A stretch of DNA of 64,000 bases, taken from positions 1 through 64,000 of the forward strand of contig NZ_JBPSEG010000004.1 of the NCBI RefSeq assembly GCF_051488665.1, read 5' to 3'. This DNA comes from Melioribacter sp051488665 (lineage in GTDB: Bacteria; Bacteroidota; Ignavibacteria; Ignavibacteriales; Melioribacteraceae). The translations under genes were made by a program, and so were the position numbers. The stretch's first letter is position 1, and each line of letters opens with the position of its first letter. This document shows, piece after piece, positions 53,075-62,246 of the stretch. The notes beneath the pieces were generated by a model, which saw nothing but the letters and a program-made list of their open reading frames with translations, had not been told where the DNA came from and did not search any database.

Positions 53075-53734
53075 ATGAAAAAGATAATATTGTTATTTCT
53101 GATAATAATCTTCGGATGCAAGGCGCAATCGGACATCGAATACAAGGAATATAAAGACCGATTGATCGAAACAGCCAAAAGGTGTTACGACCGGCAGCTC
53201 TTCTGGGGCTCCGGCGGCGACATAAGCGTGAAGATTCCGGGTACTGATAAGTTTATTGTCAAATCGACCGGTTATTCGCTCGGTTCTCTCGATTACGATA
53301 GAATTACGACAATGACGCTCGACAATGAAACGATTGACGGTAAAACCCCATCGCACGAGGCTCCGATACACGGCAACATCTATAAAATCAGAAAAGACGC
53401 CGGAGCAATACTTCATATGCACGCTCCGTATTCGACCGCCTGGGCGACTGCGGGAATGACAGTCCCGCCGGTGACACAACAATCCGTTAAATTGCTCTCA
53501 AAATGCGGCATTGTTAAGTACCATCCGGTAGGCTCAAATGAACTAATTGACGAAATCACCGATTTATATAAAGACAAAGAAATAAAAGTAGTTTTTATGG
53601 AAAATCACGGCGTGTTTGTAATTGGCAAAGATCTGGAAGAACTGCTCAACAATGCAGAACTTGTGGAAAATACCGCCCGCATAGCTTATTTATTAAAATC
53701 AATCGGCGCTCCTAAAGAATTCAAGTTCGAGTGA
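53075..53734 (+). CDS. Class II aldolase-fold protein with lipoprotein signal
   Basis: The 219-residue protein starts with a hydrophobic signal and an IFGC lipobox (Cys15), followed by the complete class II aldolase/adducin fold. The catalytic and metal residues are intact: Glu95 in PSHEAPIH, His114 and His116 in LHMHAPYS, and His178 in MENHGVF. Known members are cytoplasmic sugar-phosphate aldolases or epimerases, so an exported lipoprotein form is unexpected. AbgT follows after 40 bp. Role and substrate unknown. Confidence 0.8.
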   Translation: MKKIILLFLIIIFGCKAQSDIEYKEYKDRLIETAKRCYDRQLFWGSGGDISVKIPGTDKFIVKSTGYSLGSLDYDRITTMTLDNETIDGKTPSHEAPIHGNIYKIRKDAGAILHMHAPYSTAWATAGMTVPPVTQQSVKLLSKCGIVKYHPVGSNELIDEITDLYKDKEIKVVFMENHGVFVIGKDLEELLNNAELVENTARIAYLLKSIGAPKEFKFE

Positions 53735-53774
53735 ATTTCCACTCCAAAAATTAAAATGAAACGAAAGAGAGAAA

Positions 53775-55295
53775 ATGCAGAACAATAATACGAATAAATA
53801 CATCGACAAATTTTTATCAATAGTAGAAAACGTCGGCAACAAGCTGCCTCATCCCACAACATTATTTGCGCTTTTTGCCGTATCCGTTGTTTTCTTATCG
53901 TGGATAGTCAGTCTTTTCGAATTTTCGGTGGTTCACCCGGGCACAGGCGAAGTAATTACACCTGTGAATTTACTCTCCGTCGAAGGCGTCCATCGAATAA
54001 TCTTAAATATGATTACGAATTTCACTTCGTTTGCTCCGCTTGGCACAGTACTGGTTGCTTTACTCGGAATCGCAGTCGCCGAACACAGCGGTTTGATTGG
54101 AGCGGTTTTAAGATTGCTTGTGCTTAAATCGCCGCCCAAGCTTTTAACATTCGTAATCGTATTTTCGGGAATATTGTCCAATACCGCCAGCGAAATCGGC
54201 TACGTGCTTCTCGTTCCGCTCTCGGCAATAATTTTTCTTGCCGCCGGGCGTCATCCGATAGCGGGACTGGCAGCCGCGTTTGCCGGCGTATCCGGAGGAT
54301 ACAGCGCGAACTTATTACTCGGTACGATCGACCCTCTTCTTGCCGGACTTACTCAAGAAGCGGCGCACATTATAGACAAGTCATATGAAGTAAACGCCGC
54401 GGCAAATTATTATTTCATGTTTGTTTCGACATTTTTTATTGCCGCTGCCGGCACGTGGGTCACGGAAAAAATTGTGGAACCCAGACTGGGCAAGTATTCC
54501 GGAAGCGTGGAAGCGGAAGAAATCAAACCGCTCGACAGTTCTGAAAAAAGAGGGCTGAAATTTACAGCATACGCAGTCCTGCTGTTCACGGCAATAATTC
54601 TTGCGGGTATTTTACCGGAGAACGGTTTTCTCAGAGAAATTAATACAGGCAGCATTCTTAAATCTCCGTTTCTGAAAGGTATTGTTGCGTTTATATTTCT
54701 GGGAGGACTGATTACCGGTTTAGCTTACGGAATAGGCGCCGGCACAATCAAAAACGACAGCGATGCGGTAAAAGGGATGAACAAATCGATGGAGACCCTT
54801 GGATCTTACATCGTACTTGTTTTCTTTGCAGCTCAGTTTGTCGCATTTTTCAACTGGACAAATTTAGGGTTGATCGTAGCGGTCGAAGGCGCTAATTTTC
54901 TAAAAGCCTCAGGCTTGGGTCCCATTCCACTGTTGATAGCCTTTATAATTATTTCGGCAATAATTAATTTATTCATCGGAAGCGCCTCGGCTAAGTGGGC
55001 TGTAATGGCGCCTGTTTTCGTGCCGATGTTTATGCTTCTTGGCTATACGCCCGAACTGGTTCAGGCGGCTTACAGAGTAGGAGACAGCATTACTAACATC
55101 ATATCTCCGATGATGTCTTACTTTGCTCTCATTATTGCATTCGTGGGGAAATACGACTCTAAAGCGGGAATAGGCACGCTGATTGCGACAATGCTGCCGT
55201 ATACTTTTACTTTTTTTGTTATATGGGTAATATTATTCATTATCTGGTTCATACTCGGCATTCCAGTCGGTCCGGGCGCGCAAATGTTCCTCTGA
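53775..55295 (+). CDS. AbgT-family transporter
   Basis: The 506-residue protein has about eleven or twelve membrane helices. The AbgT pattern is visible: GNKLPHPTTLFALF near 17, VAEHSGLIGAVLRLLVLKSPP near 101, SGGYSANLLLGTIDPLLAGL near 175 and a SASAKWAVMAPVFVPMFMLLG stretch near 415. Family members import p-aminobenzoyl-glutamate or export sulphonamides. It lies 40 bp after the lipoprotein aldolase, probably co-transcribed. The link between the two is not understood. Confidence 0.92.
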   Translation: MQNNNTNKYIDKFLSIVENVGNKLPHPTTLFALFAVSVVFLSWIVSLFEFSVVHPGTGEVITPVNLLSVEGVHRIILNMITNFTSFAPLGTVLVALLGIAVAEHSGLIGAVLRLLVLKSPPKLLTFVIVFSGILSNTASEIGYVLLVPLSAIIFLAAGRHPIAGLAAAFAGVSGGYSANLLLGTIDPLLAGLTQEAAHIIDKSYEVNAAANYYFMFVSTFFIAAAGTWVTEKIVEPRLGKYSGSVEAEEIKPLDSSEKRGLKFTAYAVLLFTAIILAGILPENGFLREINTGSILKSPFLKGIVAFIFLGGLITGLAYGIGAGTIKNDSDAVKGMNKSMETLGSYIVLVFFAAQFVAFFNWTNLGLIVAVEGANFLKASGLGPIPLLIAFIIISAIINLFIGSASAKWAVMAPVFVPMFMLLGYTPELVQAAYRVGDSITNIISPMMSYFALIIAFVGKYDSKAGIGTLIATMLPYTFTFFVIWVILFIIWFILGIPVGPGAQMFL

Positions 55296-55298
55296 TAT

Positions 55299-55817
55299 TT
55301 ATTGACTGCCGAACTCGAAGTCCTCGGGATTATAACCGTTTTCTTTAAGTATTGAAAATATCCGGTCGAGGACTTCGCTGTTCAGTTCAGGAGTACGGCT
55401 TAATATCCAACCGTATTTTCTCGACGGCGTTCCTACAATCGCCCAGTTGTAATTTTCATCCAATCCGATAATCCAGTAATCGCCCCATACGGGACGCCAT
55501 CCCAGAATGCTGAAAAAACTTACTTCCAGTTTGGAGTTCGTTTTTTTATCGACAACGCGCGCTATGCCTTCGGCTTTATCGATCTTACCTTCTTCGTCAA
55601 TACAGGAATTTACAACTTCAATTTCTCCGTTCTCTTTTATCTTGTACAGTGCAGTGGTTCCCTTTATGCAATGATCCTGAAACTTGTTTGGTATTTTTGC
55701 AATTTCGTACCAAAGACCTGCGTACTTACTTATGTCTACATAGTCGACCGTTTTGAGTTCGTTGCTTTGCGCCCACAATAATCCGGTAAAAAGTATCAAA
55801 AGAGATAAGGTTTTCAT
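55299..55817 (-). CDS. Bacterial lipocalin (Blc-like)
   Basis: The 172-residue protein has a signal peptide ending WAQS (about 1-18). The lipocalin signature follows as DISKYAGLWYEIAKIPNKFQ near 29, then RPVWGDYWIIGLDENYNWAIVG near 108 and WILSRTP near 136. Blc binds fatty acids or lysophospholipids in the envelope. No lipobox cysteine is seen, so it would be soluble in the periplasm. It is convergent with AbgT, 3 bp apart. Confidence 0.9.
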   Translation of the reverse strand: MKTLSLLILFTGLLWAQSNELKTVDYVDISKYAGLWYEIAKIPNKFQDHCIKGTTALYKIKENGEIEVVNSCIDEEGKIDKAEGIARVVDKKTNSKLEVSFFSILGWRPVWGDYWIIGLDENYNWAIVGTPSRKYGWILSRTPELNSEVLDRIFSILKENGYNPEDFEFGSQ

Positions 55818-55843
55818 ATCAGCCTCTTAAATTTTTACTGATT

Positions 55844-56818
55844 CTATAAATCCATAATCAAATTCAGGCTTTCTTCCGTAACGTTTAACAAACCGCTTGG
55901 TACGAGTCTCGGAGTAAGCGTTTTCCAATTTTTATCTTTATCGAAGACTTCTTTGAAAAGTTTAAGCGCGTCATCAATTCTTCCGTTATTAGCAAGCGTA
56001 ACCGCCGTCCAGTATTTCATTTCGAGATTATCGGGAAACATCTCCATCGCGGCGGAATATTCTTTCATGGCTGTTTCCATGTCGTTTTTTTCTACTGCAA
56101 GATCGCCGTTATTCATATGTTCATAAGCCCTGTGCACTTTAAGAAGTCTTTTCAGTTCTTTTATCGGTTCGGGATGATCGTCCACTCTCAAGTCGACCAA
56201 TTTATCGAGCCATATTTTACCTGTCGGTTTGCCGGAGAAGACCAATAAAGCAGCCGACTGTTTGCCTCTGATATCTCCGCCGGCGTTTTCTGCCGCTTCC
56301 AGAGCCGCTATCATTCTCTCGGCAAGAGGACCTTTTGCATTTTCAAACGCTTTCGACATTGCGCCCCAGATTCTGTCGTTCGACATCAAATTAGCCTGAA
56401 CCGAATAACCTTTGCCTTCGATGTGTCCGGCGGGTTGTATGCAATTCTTACCCGTGAATGCCGCTACATTTCCTTTAGCGTCGAGGATTGCCAATTGTCT
56501 GTATTCCCTTCCTTCGTCGTCGCTCAAAAGTTTATCAACCGCTTCTTTAGGCGTTAATCCTTCTTTCAAGAGCTCCAGCCCCCGAGGACCGAAAGAAACG
56601 TTTACGAACGATTGAGTTGCGACCACTCCGACACCCGCTTCGCCCCAACATACGACTGTTCCTACCGAGAACCAGTGCGATTGAACCGCAACCCCGATTT
56701 CTCCAGTAGTCGAATCGTAAGCGACTATTGAATATGTGTGAGCAAACGGATTATTGTTATAGAATGTCTGCGCCGTTATTACAAACGGAATTAACAATAA
56801 CAATATTATTTTCTTCAT
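55844..56818 (-). CDS. DUF1028 protein with TPR tail
   Basis: The 324-residue protein has a signal peptide (about 1-17). A DUF1028 domain (about 20-225) follows, with HTYSIVAYDSTTGEIGVAVQSHWFSVG and GVVATQSFVN, recalling Ntn-hydrolases. TPR-like repeats close it (about 235-310, with AMEMFPDNLEMKYWTAVTLANNGRIDDAL). Family members are uncharacterised; a secreted N-terminal hydrolase is inferred. It lies near the lipocalin on the same strand. Confidence 0.85.
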   Translation of the reverse strand: MKKIILLLLIPFVITAQTFYNNNPFAHTYSIVAYDSTTGEIGVAVQSHWFSVGTVVCWGEAGVGVVATQSFVNVSFGPRGLELLKEGLTPKEAVDKLLSDDEGREYRQLAILDAKGNVAAFTGKNCIQPAGHIEGKGYSVQANLMSNDRIWGAMSKAFENAKGPLAERMIAALEAAENAGGDIRGKQSAALLVFSGKPTGKIWLDKLVDLRVDDHPEPIKELKRLLKVHRAYEHMNNGDLAVEKNDMETAMKEYSAAMEMFPDNLEMKYWTAVTLANNGRIDDALKLFKEVFDKDKNWKTLTPRLVPSGLLNVTEESLNLIMDL

Positions 56819-56877
56819 AGCTTTGTCTCCCGATTGATATGTTAAAGATAAAGGAATGAAAGAGATTAGTCAATCGA

Positions 56878-56907
56878 TTTGCTATTCATAGCGGCAGGAT
56901 ATATTTT
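56878..56907 (+). promoter_or_regulatory. Probable promoter of FKBP gene
   Basis: TTTG at 56878-56881 and TATATTTT at 56900-56907 are separated by 18 bp, close to the Bacteroidota TTTG-N19-TAnnTTTG pattern. The last base of the -7 box differs. Confidence 0.5.
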
Positions 56908-56942
56908 CAACAATCACAATTTATTAATTTACGGGAGTACAA

Positions 56943-57626
56943 ATGAAATTAACCGGAATAATTGCGTTACTGCTCATATCAGCCGGAATAATATCGGCGC
57001 AGCAGGAATCCATCCTCAAGACTGCGGAAGATTCAATCAGTTACAGCGTAGGTCAAAGTATCGGAAAGAATATAAGCGATCCTCAATTAAAAATTAACTA
57101 CGAAGTTCTTTTTCAGGGATTGAAAGACCAGTCGGAAGGAAAATCGCTTTTGACCGACAGTCAGATTCAAACTATGATGATTCGATTAAATCAGAAACTG
57201 ATAGCTATGAGGAATGCAAAGATCGACGAACAAAAAGTAAAGAATAAAAAAGCGGCTGAAGAATTTCTCGCAGAAAACAAAAATAAAGAAGGCGTGGTTA
57301 CCCTTCCGAGCGGATTGCAATATAAGGTATTAAAAAGCGGCGACGGACCCTCGCCTAAAGAAAACAGCGTTGTAAGGGTACACTACAAAGGGACAACAAT
57401 CGACGGTAAAGTTTTCGACAGCTCGTACGACAGAGGCGAACCCGCGGAATTCGAACTCGACAGAGTAATCAAAGGCTGGACAGAAGCATTGCAGCTGATG
57501 CACGTAGGCGACAAATGGATGCTTTACATACCTCCGGAATTGGGTTACGGCGAAGCGGGAGCCGGCGAAGTCATAGAACCTAATTCTTTGCTGATCTTCG
57601 AAGTTGAACTTCTTGACGTAAAATAA
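56943..57626 (+). CDS. FKBP-type peptidyl-prolyl isomerase
   Basis: The 227-residue protein has a signal peptide (about 1-20), an N-terminal helical dimerisation region (about 25-115) and a C-terminal FKBP domain (about 120-227). The FKBP core shows VRVHYKGTTIDGKVFDSSYDRGEP and YIPPELGYGEAG. This is the FkpA/Mip layout; it helps fold envelope proteins in the periplasm. It is convergent with trxB, with a shared terminator between. Confidence 0.93.
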   Translation: MKLTGIIALLLISAGIISAQQESILKTAEDSISYSVGQSIGKNISDPQLKINYEVLFQGLKDQSEGKSLLTDSQIQTMMIRLNQKLIAMRNAKIDEQKVKNKKAAEEFLAENKNKEGVVTLPSGLQYKVLKSGDGPSPKENSVVRVHYKGTTIDGKVFDSSYDRGEPAEFELDRVIKGWTEALQLMHVGDKWMLYIPPELGYGEAGAGEVIEPNSLLIFEVELLDVK

Positions 57627-57629
57627 AAA

Positions 57630-57650
57630 AAGGGAGGCAACGCCTCCCTT
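57630..57650. terminator. Bidirectional terminator between FKBP and trxB
   Basis: AAGGGAGGC and GCCTCCCTT form a perfect 9-bp stem with a 3-nt loop. On the minus strand it is followed by seven T residues, on the plus strand by ATTCTTTTTA. It serves both convergent genes. Confidence 0.9.
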
Positions 57651-57657
57651 ATTCTTT

Positions 57658-58608
57658 TTAAGCCAATTCTTTTTCTTCCAGCCAATGTTGCGCATCGAGA
57701 GCAGCCATACATCCGGTTCCGGCTGCGGTAATTGCCTGTCTGTATTTTTTATCGGCAACGTCTCCCGCGGCGAATACGCCTTCAACACTAGTATGCGTGC
57801 TGCCGGGTTTTGTAATAATATATCCGGTTTCGTCCATTTCGAGCTGTCCTTTGAAAAGAGAAGTGTTCGGCTGATGTCCTATTGCTATAAAAATTCCGTC
57901 GGCTTGAATTTCCGTTGTCGAACCGTCTTTAGTATTTTCGAGAATTGCGCCCGTAACGGACTTTCTTCCGTCTTCTTCTTTACCCAAAATTTCTTTGATT
58001 ACTGCGTTCGTAATGAATTTTATTTTCGGGTTTTTGCCCGCTCTTTCGAGCATAATTTTCGAAGCTCTGAACTCGTCTCTTCTGTGAATAATCGTTACCT
58101 CGGAAGCAAACTTTGTCAAATAAGTTGCTTCTTCCATTGCCGTATCGCCGCCACCGACAACCAGCACTTTCAAATCCTTAAAAAAGAATCCGTCGCACGT
58201 CGCGCAGGCTGATACTCCGTATCCCATATATTTCTTTTCGCTTTCGAGACCGAGTAATTTTGCAGAAGCTCCAGTTGCAATAATAACCGAATCGGCTGTG
58301 TGGGTTTCGTTCTCGGATTTAATTACAAAAGGACGTTTCGAAAAGTCGACTTCGGTTACGTTTTTGAATACGCATTTGGCTCCGAATTTGCACGCCTGCT
58401 TTCTCATAATATCCATCAGTTCAGGTCCCTGAATACCGTTTTCGAAACCTGGATAATTTTCCACTTCAGTTGTAATCGTAAGCTGACCGCCCGGCTGCAT
58501 TCCTTCGAAAACAATCGGATTCAAATTGGCTCTGCCCGTATATAAGGCGGCTGTCAATCCCGCTGGCCCCGAACCGATTATTATAACTTTGTGATGATTT
58601 TCGTTCAT
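57658..58608 (-). CDS. trxB: Thioredoxin reductase
   Basis: I choose the ATG at 58608 (MNENHHKVIIIGSGPAG), with GGGAG upstream, over a longer frame. The 316-residue flavoprotein has GSGPAGLTAA for FAD, the redox pair CATC near 137 (SACATCDG), GGGDTAMEEA for NADPH and a C-terminal GVFAAGDV. It reduces thioredoxin with NADPH in the cytoplasm. The queG gene ends 41 bp upstream. It ends at the strong terminator. Confidence 0.96.
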   Translation of the reverse strand: MNENHHKVIIIGSGPAGLTAALYTGRANLNPIVFEGMQPGGQLTITTEVENYPGFENGIQGPELMDIMRKQACKFGAKCVFKNVTEVDFSKRPFVIKSENETHTADSVIIATGASAKLLGLESEKKYMGYGVSACATCDGFFFKDLKVLVVGGGDTAMEEATYLTKFASEVTIIHRRDEFRASKIMLERAGKNPKIKFITNAVIKEILGKEEDGRKSVTGAILENTKDGSTTEIQADGIFIAIGHQPNTSLFKGQLEMDETGYIITKPGSTHTSVEGVFAAGDVADKKYRQAITAAGTGCMAALDAQHWLEEKELA

Positions 58609-58649
58609 AATTTCTCCCGTATTTTTAATTTCATTAGATGTAAATATAT

Positions 58650-59582
58650 TCAATTCGATTCAGAATCGATCAGAAATCGAGCGTTTCGTTTTAGCCCCTT
58701 CAATTTCGATCTTTTTATCGGACTCACGTTAAACTTCTCTCTGAACTCTTCTTCGGTCATATTCATAATATCTTCCAATAAATATTCTTTTGAAGCAACC
58801 GGTTTGAAGGCTTCTTCATTTGCGGGCATTGAAAATTTTTTATTCCACGGGCATACATCCTGACAAACGTCGCATCCGAAAAGCCAATTGTCAAACTTTC
58901 CTTTGAATTCCTCCGGAATTTCTCCTTTGTTTTCGATTGTTAAATACGATATGCATTTGTTCGAATCGACTACGAAGTCCTCGACAATAGCATTCGCTGG
59001 GCAGGCGTCGATACATGCCCTGCAAGTGCCGCATAATTCGTTAGCCGGTTCGGAATATTCAAATTCCCTATTGTTTATCAAATTTGCAATAAAAAACCAG
59101 CTGCCCATATTCCTGTTAATAATATTCGAATGTTTTCCCATCCAGCCGATGCCGGACTTAAGAGCCCAGACTTTATCCATAACCGGACCGGTATCCACAT
59201 AAGATTTCGAGACAAAACCTTCGTCCAATTTTTTCAGTTCTTCTTCGAGCAATTCAAGTTTGTCCCAAATTATCAGATGATAATCTTTTCCCCAGGCGTA
59301 TCTGGAAATTTTTCCGTGATGCGGCAGATTGGAATGTTTATCGTCGATGTAATAATTCAAGCCGAGACTGATAATCGATTTTGCTTCGGGCAGAATATTC
59401 TTGACATCGGTTCTTTTTTCAATATTCTTTTCCATGTATTTCATGCCGGCGTGGTATTTACGGTCGAGCCACTGAGCGAGCTTTTCCGTTTCTTTATGGA
59501 GCGTTTGATACGGCGCAAAACCGACTAAATCGAATCCGATTTCCCTCGCCTTTTCGATTACGATTTCATTCGTAAGTTTCAT
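58650..59582 (-). CDS. queG: Epoxyqueuosine reductase
   Basis: The 310-residue protein has the QueG pattern. Two [4Fe-4S] clusters are implied by CGTCRACIDACP near 188 and CDVCQDVCPWN near 239. SRYAWGKDYH near 94 belongs to the conserved cobalamin-binding region. QueG reduces epoxyqueuosine to queuosine in tRNA, using B12. The length is slightly below that of forms with a C-terminal HEAT extension. It precedes trxB on the same strand. Confidence 0.94.
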   Translation of the reverse strand: MKLTNEIVIEKAREIGFDLVGFAPYQTLHKETEKLAQWLDRKYHAGMKYMEKNIEKRTDVKNILPEAKSIISLGLNYYIDDKHSNLPHHGKISRYAWGKDYHLIIWDKLELLEEELKKLDEGFVSKSYVDTGPVMDKVWALKSGIGWMGKHSNIINRNMGSWFFIANLINNREFEYSEPANELCGTCRACIDACPANAIVEDFVVDSNKCISYLTIENKGEIPEEFKGKFDNWLFGCDVCQDVCPWNKKFSMPANEEAFKPVASKEYLLEDIMNMTEEEFREKFNVSPIKRSKLKGLKRNARFLIDSESN

Positions 59583-59614
59583 GACATGATCAATAAATTT
59601 TAATTATAATTCCG

Positions 59615-59950
59615 TTACCAGTCGGGGAATCGATTATCAACTTTAACATAGACGTCGTCGCCGAGCAGTTTTACTTCGTAAACGCTAATGCCTCTTCTGC
59701 CGTTGGGCATCGAACCGTCCTTCAAATTAAATTTCCAGCCGTGCAAAGGACAAATCACATATTCGTTTTCGACAATGCCGTCGTACATAAGATGAGTTTT
59801 TTGATGAGGACAAATATTGCTTACGGCATAAACTTTATTTCCGACTTTGAACAATGCGATTTCCGCATCGTTTACAAAAAATTGTCTGCCTTCTTCGTCT
59901 TTTAATTCGTTTATGCTGCAAACTTTTACAAAACCGTCCTGTAAGGTCAT
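59615..59950 (-). CDS. Rieske [2Fe-2S] protein, small
   Basis: The 111-residue protein has a complete Rieske cluster motif: CPH (Cys47, His49) and CPLHGW (Cys67, His70). The fold resembles the small subunit of nitrite reductase or a dioxygenase ferredoxin. It has no membrane anchor. It overlaps the upstream MBL-fold hydrolase gene by 4 bp, so the two are co-translated; a redox role tied to that hydrolase is possible. Confidence 0.88.
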   Translation of the reverse strand: MTLQDGFVKVCSINELKDEEGRQFFVNDAEIALFKVGNKVYAVSNICPHQKTHLMYDGIVENEYVICPLHGWKFNLKDGSMPNGRRGISVYEVKLLGDDVYVKVDNRFPDW

Positions 59951-60798
59951 GGCAGTCTTTCGAATTTTTCTTTGACTACGATTGCGTTTTTTTCATTTCG
60001 TTCCAGAGTTGCGGCGGCGCTGAACGGGTCGTGTTCGAAAAATAGAATCCAATTTTCTTCGACTGCTTTATTTAGCGTTTCAATTTTTTCATTCAATGTA
60101 ACCAGCGGCTGGAGATCGTAGCCCATTATATAAGGCAGAGGAATATGCGACGTAAACGGAATCAAGTCCGCGCAATAAAGAAGAGTAGTAACCGGATCGG
60201 ATATTTTAACCAGCTGCTGCCCAAATGTGTGTCCGTTGATTTCTATTAACTCGATTCCTTCGGTTAGTTTTTGATTTCCTTCGGTAAAGACGACCATATT
60301 TCTGTCCGCCAGCGGTTTGTATCGTTCGATGAAGTAGCTTGCTTTGTCCCGCAACGAAGGTTTCATTGCCCATTCATATTGTTTTTTTTGTATGTAATAA
60401 GTCGCATTCGGAAAAGAAGGCTGCCATTCGCCGTCGACGAATTTTGTGGCTCCTCCGGTGTGATCGAAATGAAGATGGGTAATTATAACGTCAGTTATAT
60501 CTTCCGGATTAACGCCGTTTTGCGACAGCGATTTTTCCATCGAAAATTGCGAGTTATCAATGCAGTAAATACCGGCAAATTTTTCGCTCCAGTTAGAGCC
60601 CACTCCCGTATCAATTAATATTTTTCTTTCGGGCGAGTCCAAAAGAAGACAACGCGCGTGAAGAAGAATTCTGTTTTGTTCGTCGGGCGGATTTGTCTTT
60701 TCCCAAAATATTTTCGGCACCACGCCGAACATTGCCCCTCCGTCGAGTTTGAAACTGCACGTTTCGACGGGAATAAGTTGAAAGCTACCTATTTTCAT
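59947..60798 (-). CDS. MBL-fold metallo-hydrolase
   Basis: The 283-residue protein has the metallo-beta-lactamase-fold zinc motif HLHFDHTGG (His108, His110, Asp112, His113) and later ligands in NGHTFGQQ and FEHD. N-terminal strands and ILIDTGVGSN near 60 fit the AHL lactonase-like/hydrolase group. No export signal is seen. The substrate cannot be read from the sequence. It is coupled to the Rieske gene and diverges from the endonuclease/exonuclease/phosphatase gene. Confidence 0.85.
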   Translation of the reverse strand: MKIGSFQLIPVETCSFKLDGGAMFGVVPKIFWEKTNPPDEQNRILLHARCLLLDSPERKILIDTGVGSNWSEKFAGIYCIDNSQFSMEKSLSQNGVNPEDITDVIITHLHFDHTGGATKFVDGEWQPSFPNATYYIQKKQYEWAMKPSLRDKASYFIERYKPLADRNMVVFTEGNQKLTEGIELIEINGHTFGQQLVKISDPVTTLLYCADLIPFTSHIPLPYIMGYDLQPLVTLNEKIETLNKAVEENWILFFEHDPFSAAATLERNEKNAIVVKEKFERLP

Positions 60799-60849
60799 AA
60801 ATTTTTCTTATGTTTTTTGTAAAATAACAAAATAATACAAAGGTATATA

Positions 60850-61743
60850 ATGAACGTCCGCAACAGGCTGCTTAGTTCAGTTTCATTGTTTATAATTTTT
60901 TTCGTAATCAGTTGTTCAACCGCAAATCTACTAAAAAAAGAAGAAAAAGACGCCGTACCCATTAAAGTAATGACGTTTAACATCAGATACGGCAGCGCCG
61001 AGGACGGAATAAACAGCTGGGAAAATCGAAAAGATATTACTTTCGAAGTTATACGGAATTATTATCCGGATTTACTGGGAATGCAGGAAGCGCTCAAATT
61101 TCAATTGGACGAAACGCTCAATCAATTCCCCTATTATAATTATACGGGCGTCGGCAGAGACGACGGAAAAACCAAAGGCGAATATGTGCCGGTATTGTAT
61201 TTGCGAGACCGGTTTATTGTAGATACAAGCGGAACTTTCTGGTTTTCCGATACGCCTGATGTTCCGGGTTCGAAATCGTGGGGAAATGAGATTACCAGAA
61301 TAAGCAGTTGGGCCCGGCTTTATGATAAGTTTACCGGGAATGACCTCGAAATTTACAATCTGCACCTCGACCACAAATCGATGGAATCGAGAATCAAAAG
61401 CGCTCAACTGCTGCTAAAAAAAATAAATAAGAATATTCCCACAATAATTACGGGAGATTTTAACAGTTCCGAAGACGAAGAGACTATAAAACTTATATTA
61501 AATAACGGCTTTACGGATACCTATCGATTCCTTCATCCGAAATCCGAACACGAAGGCACCTATCACCGTTTTTCAGGAGACGATACGGGTAATAAGATCG
61601 ATTTCATCTTTGTGTCAAAGCATTTTAAAATTCTCGGGTCGGACATAATTAAAACGTACAGGTTGACGGACGACAGGAAGCTCTATCCCTCTGACCATTT
61701 TCCCGTAACGGCGGAAGTTGCAATAAAATCTTCTGCGGAATAA
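60850..61743 (+). CDS. Endonuclease/exonuclease/phosphatase-fold lipoprotein
   Basis: The 297-residue protein has a lipobox VISC (Cys22). The EEP fold follows with FNIRYGSAEDG near 40, GMQEAL near 77, NLHLDHKS near 170, TGDFNSSEDE near 199 and SDHFPV near 283. All core metal and catalytic residues appear present. Secreted EEP proteins often cleave phosphoesters or extracellular DNA. It diverges from the MBL gene. Confidence 0.88.
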   Translation: MNVRNRLLSSVSLFIIFFVISCSTANLLKKEEKDAVPIKVMTFNIRYGSAEDGINSWENRKDITFEVIRNYYPDLLGMQEALKFQLDETLNQFPYYNYTGVGRDDGKTKGEYVPVLYLRDRFIVDTSGTFWFSDTPDVPGSKSWGNEITRISSWARLYDKFTGNDLEIYNLHLDHKSMESRIKSAQLLLKKINKNIPTIITGDFNSSEDEETIKLILNNGFTDTYRFLHPKSEHEGTYHRFSGDDTGNKIDFIFVSKHFKILGSDIIKTYRLTDDRKLYPSDHFPVTAEVAIKSSAE

Positions 61744-61751
61744 AAGATAAA

Positions 61752-61777
61752 TCCCGAAGCTTTTTAACGCTTCGGGA
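61752..61777. terminator. Hairpin between EEP and ferredoxin genes
   Basis: TCCCGAAGC and GCTTCGGGA form a perfect 9-bp stem with an 8-nt loop between convergent genes; T-tracts are poor, so it may act bidirectionally through stem stability. Confidence 0.65.
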
Positions 61778-61789
61778 CTTGAAATAAAA

Positions 61790-62122
61790 TTATCTTCCTA
61801 ACGAATCCAGATATTCTTTCTTTTTGAGGAGCGTTTCCTTGTCTTCGACATGATTCGGATCGGGTACGCAGCAGTCAACCGGACAAACGGCAGCGCATTG
61901 CGGTTCATCGTGGAAGCCGACGCACTCGGTACATTTGTCGGGAACTATATAAAAGTAATCATGCGAGAAAAATCCAGTAGCGCCTGAAGGAGCCGGATCG
62001 TCGGGACCGTAGGTTTTACCTGCCAAAGTCCATTCTGCTCCGCCTTCATAAATTGCATTGTTAGGGCATTCAGGTTCGCAAGCGCCGCAATTAATGCATT
62101 CATCGGTTATCATTATAGCCAT
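61790..62122 (-). CDS. 8-Fe ferredoxin (2x[4Fe-4S])
   Basis: The 110-residue protein has Cys9, 12, 15 and 19 for the first cluster (ECINCGACEPECP). The second cluster uses Cys64 and 67, then after a loop Cys76 and 80, followed by CC at 84-85. The CxxC-x8-CxxxCP spacing and an extra cysteine match the ferredoxins of green sulfur bacteria and related low-potential types. About 35 residues lie between the clusters, which is long. It carries electrons in the cytoplasm. Confidence 0.93.
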   Translation of the reverse strand: MAIMITDECINCGACEPECPNNAIYEGGAEWTLAGKTYGPDDPAPSGATGFFSHDYFYIVPDKCTECVGFHDEPQCAAVCPVDCCVPDPNHVEDKETLLKKKEYLDSLGR

Positions 62123-62246
62123 TTTTCAAATCTCCTGGTTTAATTGGTAAAAGAAAAATTTAGTTTAAAATCTTTGTAAAACCAATGAAATAATAATAAA
62201 AGGATAAAATAACTTCAAGGAAAAAAGGACTTTTTCTCTTGAAATA

